From positions 1 to 9,902 of the forward strand of contig JAQVGK010000084.1 in the NCBI GenBank assembly GCA_028696755.1: a stretch of 9,902 nucleotides of DNA. Direction: 5' to 3'. The notes under the pieces are model-generated. The model worked only from the letters and a program-made list of their open reading frames with translations, made no database searches and was not told the origin of the DNA. Below are positions 5,977 through 9,902 of the stretch, in pieces. The position numbers and the translations under genes were made by a program. How positions within the stretch are numbered: position 1 is the stretch's first letter; the number at the start of each line of letters is the position of its first letter. Origin of the DNA: Bacteroidales bacterium (GTDB lineage: Bacteria; Bacteroidota; Bacteroidia; Bacteroidales; ML635J-15).

Positions 5977-6053
5977 AATTGACTTCGTCGAGGGCTAAAG
6001 TTGCTACTGACTCCAAAAAATCTAAAACCAGTGCAGCGAGTGATAGGATAAAT
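5977..6053 (+). repeat. Intergenic repeat, copy 2
   Basis: It starts AATTGACTTCGTCGAGGGCT, differing from copy 1 at 2 of the first 20 positions, and then diverges more. It shares the order: GGCTAAAG, an A-run, then GTGCAGCGAGTGAT in place of GATGCAAGCGACAAG. It is in the same orientation as copy 1, 183 bases away. The long hairpin beside copy 1 is not repeated here. Confidence 0.6.
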
Positions 6054-6128
6054 CATCTAAATACGATTTACACGACATTTCGACTTAACAAAACGAAATA
6101 TATTGGCTTTTACAATCCGAAAATTTGC

Positions 6129-7391
6129 CTAAACATCATACAGCATCAACTTCTCAATTCTGGTGTCTTGAATTTTAAGAATTTTAAATTTGAACTTTTT
6201 GTCGTTATCGTTAATTGTAATTGTGCTGTTTTCCTTTGGAAAGTTCCCAGTATGGTAAAGAATATACCCTGCTATTGTCTCATACTCGTCCGATTCGCTC
6301 AGATCGAAGCCAAACTCTTCGTTAAAGACATCCACTTCCTGACGACCCGACATAATAAAATTACCATCAGCAGTAATCTGCACATTAAGTTCCGGGGCAT
6401 CATGCTCGTCTTGAAATTCGCCGAATATTTCTTCCATAATATCCTCAACTGTAACCATCCCGCTGGTAGAACCAAATTCATCAACAACAACAGCCAGTGA
6501 TTTATTGCTTTGAATAAGCTTTTCGAATAGCTTTTTTGCCGACATTGTTTCGGGTACAATCAAAACCTGACGCATGATGTTGCGAGCTTTCTGAGGATTT
6601 TTAAAAATATCTTTAACATTAACATAAGCCTCAATTTCATCGATGCTGTCTTTATAAACAAGGATATTTGAATGTCCAGATTCTATGAATTTGTCGCGTA
6701 ATTCGGAAATCTCAATTGTTGAAGGGACCGCAATAATTTTGTTACGCGGGATAATACACTCGCGCAGTTTGATTGAAGAAAAATCCATTGCATTCTGGAA
6801 AATTCTCAGCTCGTGAGCCGAATTTGTTTCCTTATTATCCGATTTACTAGCTTCAAGAATATCTTCGATATCAATTTTGCTAAATGCCCGATCTTCTATT
6901 GTGTAGTCTACTCCCTTTTTTGAGAATAGTCTAATAAGTTTTGTGGCAATTGTAACTGTTACAAATCCTATCGGATAAAACAAATAGTAAAAAATAATTA
7001 GCGGTAAAGCGAATGTTTTAAGTGCTTTATAATTAACTATTCTAAACAATGTTTTTGGCAAAAATTCGGCAACAAAAAGAATTAGCAGCGTTGAAATTAA
7101 GGTTTGGAAAATTAGTACTACAAATTCGCTGCTCACGTAATCTCTAATTGGGGATTCGAGAACTTTCGCCATAAAAATACCATAAATTACCAGCACGATA
7201 TTATTACCGACCAGCATAGCTGTGATATATTTTGATGGATTATTATTAAATATTGTTAGGATGTTTGAGCTGAATCCCGATTCTTTTGTTGCCAGCTCAA
7301 GTCGCAATTTATTTGATGATACAAAAGCAATCTCCATCCCGGAAAAGAATGCAGATAAAATTATTGATACTATGATAATCAACCAATCCAT
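6129..7391 (-). CDS. CNNM/CBS/CorC-domain inner-membrane protein (hemolysin family)
   Basis: This 420-residue protein has the full family layout. A CNNM transmembrane domain (about 1-190) begins with hydrophobic MDWLIIIVSI and FFSGMEIAF, with further helices near 55-75, 88-108 and 127-155. A pair of CBS domains spans about 210-330, with VVDEFGSTSGMVTVEDIMEE at 302-321. A CorC/HlyC domain forms the C-terminus (about 335-418, with YETIAGYILYHTG). Family members are linked to magnesium or cobalt efflux, and in gliding Bacteroidetes a relative is called GldE; the true substrate here is unknown. The ATG shares one base with the stop of the upstream 70-residue gene (TAATG), so translation is probably coupled. 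It is the last gene of the envelope operon. I see no clear intrinsic terminator after it. Confidence 0.9.
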   Translation of the reverse strand: MDWLIIIVSIILSAFFSGMEIAFVSSNKLRLELATKESGFSSNILTIFNNNPSKYITAMLVGNNIVLVIYGIFMAKVLESPIRDYVSSEFVVLIFQTLISTLLILFVAEFLPKTLFRIVNYKALKTFALPLIIFYYLFYPIGFVTVTIATKLIRLFSKKGVDYTIEDRAFSKIDIEDILEASKSDNKETNSAHELRIFQNAMDFSSIKLRECIIPRNKIIAVPSTIEISELRDKFIESGHSNILVYKDSIDEIEAYVNVKDIFKNPQKARNIMRQVLIVPETMSAKKLFEKLIQSNKSLAVVVDEFGSTSGMVTVEDIMEEIFGEFQDEHDAPELNVQITADGNFIMSGRQEVDVFNEEFGFDLSESDEYETIAGYILYHTGNFPKENSTITINDNDKKFKFKILKIQDTRIEKLMLYDV

Positions 7392-7603
7392 TATTTGTAA
7401 CGATTTTCCCTGCGCTCGGCATTTTTTCGTTGCAATCGGCGAACACCAAACATACCAATTGAGATAATCCCGATGCCATAAAACATCCAGGATTTTTCGA
7501 AGCCAACTTCAAAATGATAATAAATCCCGACTCCAATGCAAAAAGCAGCAGTAGCTAGGTACAAATACTCAATCACTATCATTACGATTTTCTTGCTATT
7601 CAT
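7391..7603 (-). CDS. Small two-helix membrane protein, function unknown
   Basis: This 70-residue protein has two hydrophobic segments (about 7-29 and 38-54) joined by a short loop, and a strongly basic C-terminal tail (RRLQRKNAERRENR) that should stay in the cytoplasm, giving a hairpin with both ends inside. It overlaps the end of lptC by eight bases and its TAA shares a base with the CNNM start, so all three are tightly coupled. I do not recognise a family. Its position suggests a partner of the CNNM protein or of LPS export, but only by neighbourhood. Confidence 0.8.
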   Translation of the reverse strand: MNSKKIVMIVIEYLYLATAAFCIGVGIYYHFEVGFEKSWMFYGIGIISIGMFGVRRLQRKNAERRENRYK

Positions 7604-8165
7604 CTTTAATTTTTATTGATCCTGTTGGTTTAATAATTTTCCATTTACTAAATTCCTGATTCGATTCGAAACCTTCGCCAAATAATATTTCGTCGGCAGT
7701 TGTAATTCTCACAAACTTATCGGAATAAATCATTTCCTTTTTCATGTTCCAGAAAAGCTGATGAGTATTTATTTTCTCGGATTTAGCACTATTGTTAACT
7801 TCGACATCATTTTTTGCCTCCCACAATTCGTCATTTATCAGGTATTTGGCATATTTACATTTTAGTGTTCCTGTAACCTGCATTGCCGAATTGTAGAACT
7901 CAACATTTAGACCTTTCGGATATTCATCATAAGGCTTTTCCACCTTATCATATCTCACAAGTTCGGGAGCATAAATTTTAAGCTTAACTCTGCCCGAATC
8001 GCTAAAAGTTGTTTCGAGACCTTTAACAACAAAAGAGGGAAGTTTGTTTGTTTCGGTGATACGATTTACTGTTTCGATATCATTCTTACAACAAATAAAC
8101 ATCGTGCTGACAAAAATTACCAGCACGACATTAAGTTTAATATATTTTGTGAAACTATAATTCAC
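7596..8165 (-). CDS. lptC: LptC-family LPS export periplasmic protein
   Basis: LptC carries lipopolysaccharide from the LptBFG inner-membrane extractor to the periplasmic LptA bridge. The 189-residue product has one N-terminal hydrophobic segment (about 12-25) followed by FICCKND. This may be a lipobox with Cys26 as the lipidated residue, but Cys at -1 is unusual, so it may instead stay as a membrane anchor. The rest is beta-rich, with the Bacteroidetes LptC signature near the C-terminus (LFWNMKKEMIYSDKFVRI at 137-154, then GEGFESNQ at 163-170). The start is GTG at 8165, two bases after the TPR gene stop; no suitable ATG lies nearby. The length matches family members of about 190 residues. 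Confidence 0.88.
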   Translation of the reverse strand: MNYSFTKYIKLNVVLVIFVSTMFICCKNDIETVNRITETNKLPSFVVKGLETTFSDSGRVKLKIYAPELVRYDKVEKPYDEYPKGLNVEFYNSAMQVTGTLKCKYAKYLINDELWEAKNDVEVNNSAKSEKINTHQLFWNMKKEMIYSDKFVRITTADEILFGEGFESNQEFSKWKIIKPTGSIKIKDE

Positions 8166-8167
8166 TT

Positions 8168-9493
8168 TTATTTACACCTGATTGTTGTAGTTTCGCCAAC
8201 CCAACATCCTACTGTAAACGATGCTCCTTCGGTTAAATTCTCCCAGAAAACTTCTTCCTGAGTTGGGAATCCGCCAGAGTATCGACCGATTAGTTCGTTT
8301 GCTTCTTCGGCAACTGATGGGTCAACATTTTTAGCTTTAATAAATTGGTCAACGATAACCCAGTTTATACTTTTCTTTTGAACAACGGTTTCGCCACAAC
8401 CTCCACCAGCAGCATAGCATTTTCCGATTAGGATATATGCTTTACCGTAATTTGGATTGTTTGCGATTGCACCTCTTGCAGCAGTTCTAGCTTTAACGTA
8501 GTTCTTAAAATTGCTAAAATAAAGTAATCCAAGTTCGTAGTACATATCTGCTTTTTTCAATGCGTCCTCTTCGAGAGAAATAGCTTCTTCGTAGAATTTT
8601 TCAGCATTTTCGCCTTCGCCACGTCTAAAGTAACTCTGTGCGATAGAGTGAGCAGAAGTTGATGATTTTTCGGCATTGTAAACGGTAACCGCACATTTCA
8701 TATAAAGGTCGGAGAGTTTACAATCGTCGCTTTTTCCACGATCGAGTAGATATACAACTTTCTTTGCAAGCTCAACATCTTCTGGAGCAGCCTCAACTTT
8801 TGGAGTAAACAGATTAATTATTGCTTCGCAATCGGCAGCACCACTATTTACGAATAGTTCTTCAACTGTTTTGGCAGCTTCAATAATTTTTTCTTTTTTG
8901 CCTTCGTTAGCTTCATTAGCAATTTGATAATTAAGTGCATCCGAAACTTTTGAATAAGTATCAACTACCTGCTCCTTAGTTAATTCACCTTTGGTGAACA
9001 GCACAACAGTTGTATTCATATAGAATCCCAGAACAAAGTATTCGGTATCGTTTCCACCAAGATTAAAAGATTCTTCGAGAACATCGTGAGCTTCTTTAAC
9101 TTGCTCGGGTCTGTACTTTAACATAGAATTACCTTTGCGACCGAGTACAAGAGCTTTTTGGTTGAAATAAGTTATTCTGTTATCGTAAACCATCATCAGA
9201 GTATCGATATAAGCTTGCTTTGCAACTTCGTCGGTTTGAATGCCAATAAAATATTCAACGATTGTAGTACCGTGGATATAGATATTCTTTGTTGAAGCTG
9301 GGCAATTAATAAAACACCATCTCCAAGCAGGCATTGCATCTTTGTAATTCTTTTGGTTAAAGAACTCGGTGTAAGTTGACAAATTAATTCTACAAGTCTC
9401 CGGATCATCACCGTATGAATTATCCTGAGCAAATAATGCTGTATTTATTAGCATTCCTATTACCAGTACCGGGAAAAAAACTTTCATTTTCAT
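8168..9493 (-). CDS. Secreted tetratricopeptide repeat protein
   Basis: This 441-residue protein has a clear signal peptide (KMK, hydrophobic core, cleavage after ALFAQ near residue 23), so it should be periplasmic. It has TPR-like helical pairs near 40-75 and 130-165 and clear ones at about 283-360 (YFRRGEGENAEKFYEEAI, then YYELGLLYFSNFKNYVKA). Eleven cysteines in the mature part, several in pairs of similar spacing, could form disulfides. The C-terminal end (FPTQEEVFWENL, then FTVGCWVGETT) looks like a conserved tail. TPR proteins act as scaffolds. Here the setting between an outer-membrane barrel and LptC suggests a role in envelope assembly, but no specific function is known to me. It begins 20 bases after the upstream stop; Met3 is an alternative start. 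Confidence 0.85.
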   Translation of the reverse strand: MKMKVFFPVLVIGMLINTALFAQDNSYGDDPETCRINLSTYTEFFNQKNYKDAMPAWRWCFINCPASTKNIYIHGTTIVEYFIGIQTDEVAKQAYIDTLMMVYDNRITYFNQKALVLGRKGNSMLKYRPEQVKEAHDVLEESFNLGGNDTEYFVLGFYMNTTVVLFTKGELTKEQVVDTYSKVSDALNYQIANEANEGKKEKIIEAAKTVEELFVNSGAADCEAIINLFTPKVEAAPEDVELAKKVVYLLDRGKSDDCKLSDLYMKCAVTVYNAEKSSTSAHSIAQSYFRRGEGENAEKFYEEAISLEEDALKKADMYYELGLLYFSNFKNYVKARTAARGAIANNPNYGKAYILIGKCYAAGGGCGETVVQKKSINWVIVDQFIKAKNVDPSVAEEANELIGRYSGGFPTQEEVFWENLTEGASFTVGCWVGETTTIRCK

Positions 9494-9513
9494 AACACAA
9501 ATCTTTATATAGT

Positions 9514-9902
9514 TTAATCAAATTTACTTTTTACGAACCACATCTCGGCCAAATTAAAACTGAGCCCAAAAATAGCATAATTTTCTTTAATCAAATTATT
9601 TTCGAGGCTTCCTCTTTGTCCGAGTTGTAACGACAAATTAAAAGATGTCTTAGAACGTTTCATGGGCAAGCCTAAACCAAAACTTATGCCAAAATCTGAA
9701 ATTGGTGTTTCACCATTTGCAAGTTCGAAATAAGTTTCGTTCATATGAAAGCCTGCACGATAGCTTACTCCTTGCCAGTATTTATAGGCATTCCCTCCAC
9801 GACCAGCGGGCGTAAACTCTGTTCCGACAGATAAAAATGTTCCATTGCTAAGATTATCAATTGTTCCAAAATATTGAGCACCTGTCCAGTTTTGAATGGT
9901 AT
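9514..9902 (-). CDS. C-terminal part of an outer-membrane beta-barrel protein
   Basis: The frame is open from the window edge to the TAA at 9514, giving about 129 residues; the start is outside the window. The sequence alternates polar and aromatic or hydrophobic residues as in beta-strands (YWQGVSYRAGFHMNETYFEL, then DFGISFGLGLP, SFNLSLQLGQRGS and NYAIFGLSFNLAEMWF). The glycine-rich strand turns resemble FadL/OmpP1-like barrels of Bacteroidetes. The end FVKSKFD lacks an exact final aromatic residue. An internal ATG at 9744 is not the start, since coding clearly continues upstream. It is the first visible gene of the envelope operon. Confidence 0.75.
   Translation of the reverse strand, partial: TIQNWTGAQYFGTIDNLSNGTFLSVGTEFTPAGRGGNAYKYWQGVSYRAGFHMNETYFELANGETPISDFGISFGLGLPMKRSKTSFNLSLQLGQRGSLENNLIKENYAIFGLSFNLAEMWFVKSKFD

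Larger units (their letters stand above)
5542..6128. other. Gene-poor stretch of 587 bases with repeats
   Basis: Between cysM and the CNNM gene no credible coding frame exists. The two plus-strand frames (5751-5942 and 5973-6500) translate to similar Lys/Ser/Ala-rich sequence only because they cover two copies of one intergenic repeat, and the second also runs antisense into the CNNM gene. Contents: the 13-mer TTTGCTGACGCCT twice (5710-5722 and 5750-5762), a long hairpin (5740-5796) and the two repeat copies. Confidence 0.7.

Noticed and set aside
5973..6500. Plus-strand frame of 175 residues
   Set aside because: The first part is intergenic repeat and the remainder is antisense to the CorC domain of the CNNM gene.
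7184..8132. Shared ATTACCAGCACGA(C/T)AT(A/T) string in the CNNM gene and lptC
   Set aside because: Both sites encode a hydrophobic (I/V)VLVI stretch in membrane segments, so similar codons explain the match.

Overview
The window looks like a Bacteroidetes chromosome, probably Bacteroidales or a relative. It is AT-rich. Promoter-like sites fit the Bacteroidetes form (TTTG, a spacer of about 19 bases, then TAnnTTTG). The integrase has the three-part Bacteroidetes architecture. The run of an outer-membrane protein, a TPR protein, LptC and a CNNM/CBS protein is also typical of that phylum. Every confident gene is on the minus strand.

Positions 1 to about 4490 look like one end of an integrative element. 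From the left there is an 11-bp tandem repeat array (24-144) and a non-coding stretch with a 17-bp inverted repeat (360-376 / 423-439). Next comes a coupled gene set, transcribed leftward: an unknown 190-residue protein, a small unknown protein and an ArdC-type antirestriction metallopeptidase. A possible Cys-rich small gene precedes it. Between these genes and the integrase lies an unusual pair of diverged, inverted copies of a sequence of about 200 bp (about 2341-2545 and 2738-2940). The tyrosine recombinase (3013-4250) is split by one frameshift in a run of six A residues. It lies beside the 3' end of a tRNA-Ser(GCT) gene (4491-4579), the classic layout for integration into a tRNA gene. Several hairpins and a good promoter fill the 240 bases between integrase and tRNA.

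From 4491 to the right the DNA looks like host backbone. cysM (4645-5541) makes cysteine from O-acetylserine. A gene-poor stretch of 587 bases (5542-6128) holds a long hairpin and two diverged direct copies of an intergenic repeat. After that comes an envelope operon, read from right to left: the C-terminal end of an outer-membrane beta-barrel protein (cut by the window edge), a secreted TPR protein, lptC, a 70-residue two-helix membrane protein and a CNNM/CBS/CorC membrane protein. These five genes are separated by 20 bases or less, or overlap, so they are very probably co-transcribed.

The most unusual signals are the helically phased 11-bp array, the inverted pair beside the integrase, the frameshifted integrase and the mutually exclusive hairpins at the tRNA junction. 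I do not see a complete new defence system in the window, although the ArdC gene set is an accessory module with two uncharacterised partners.
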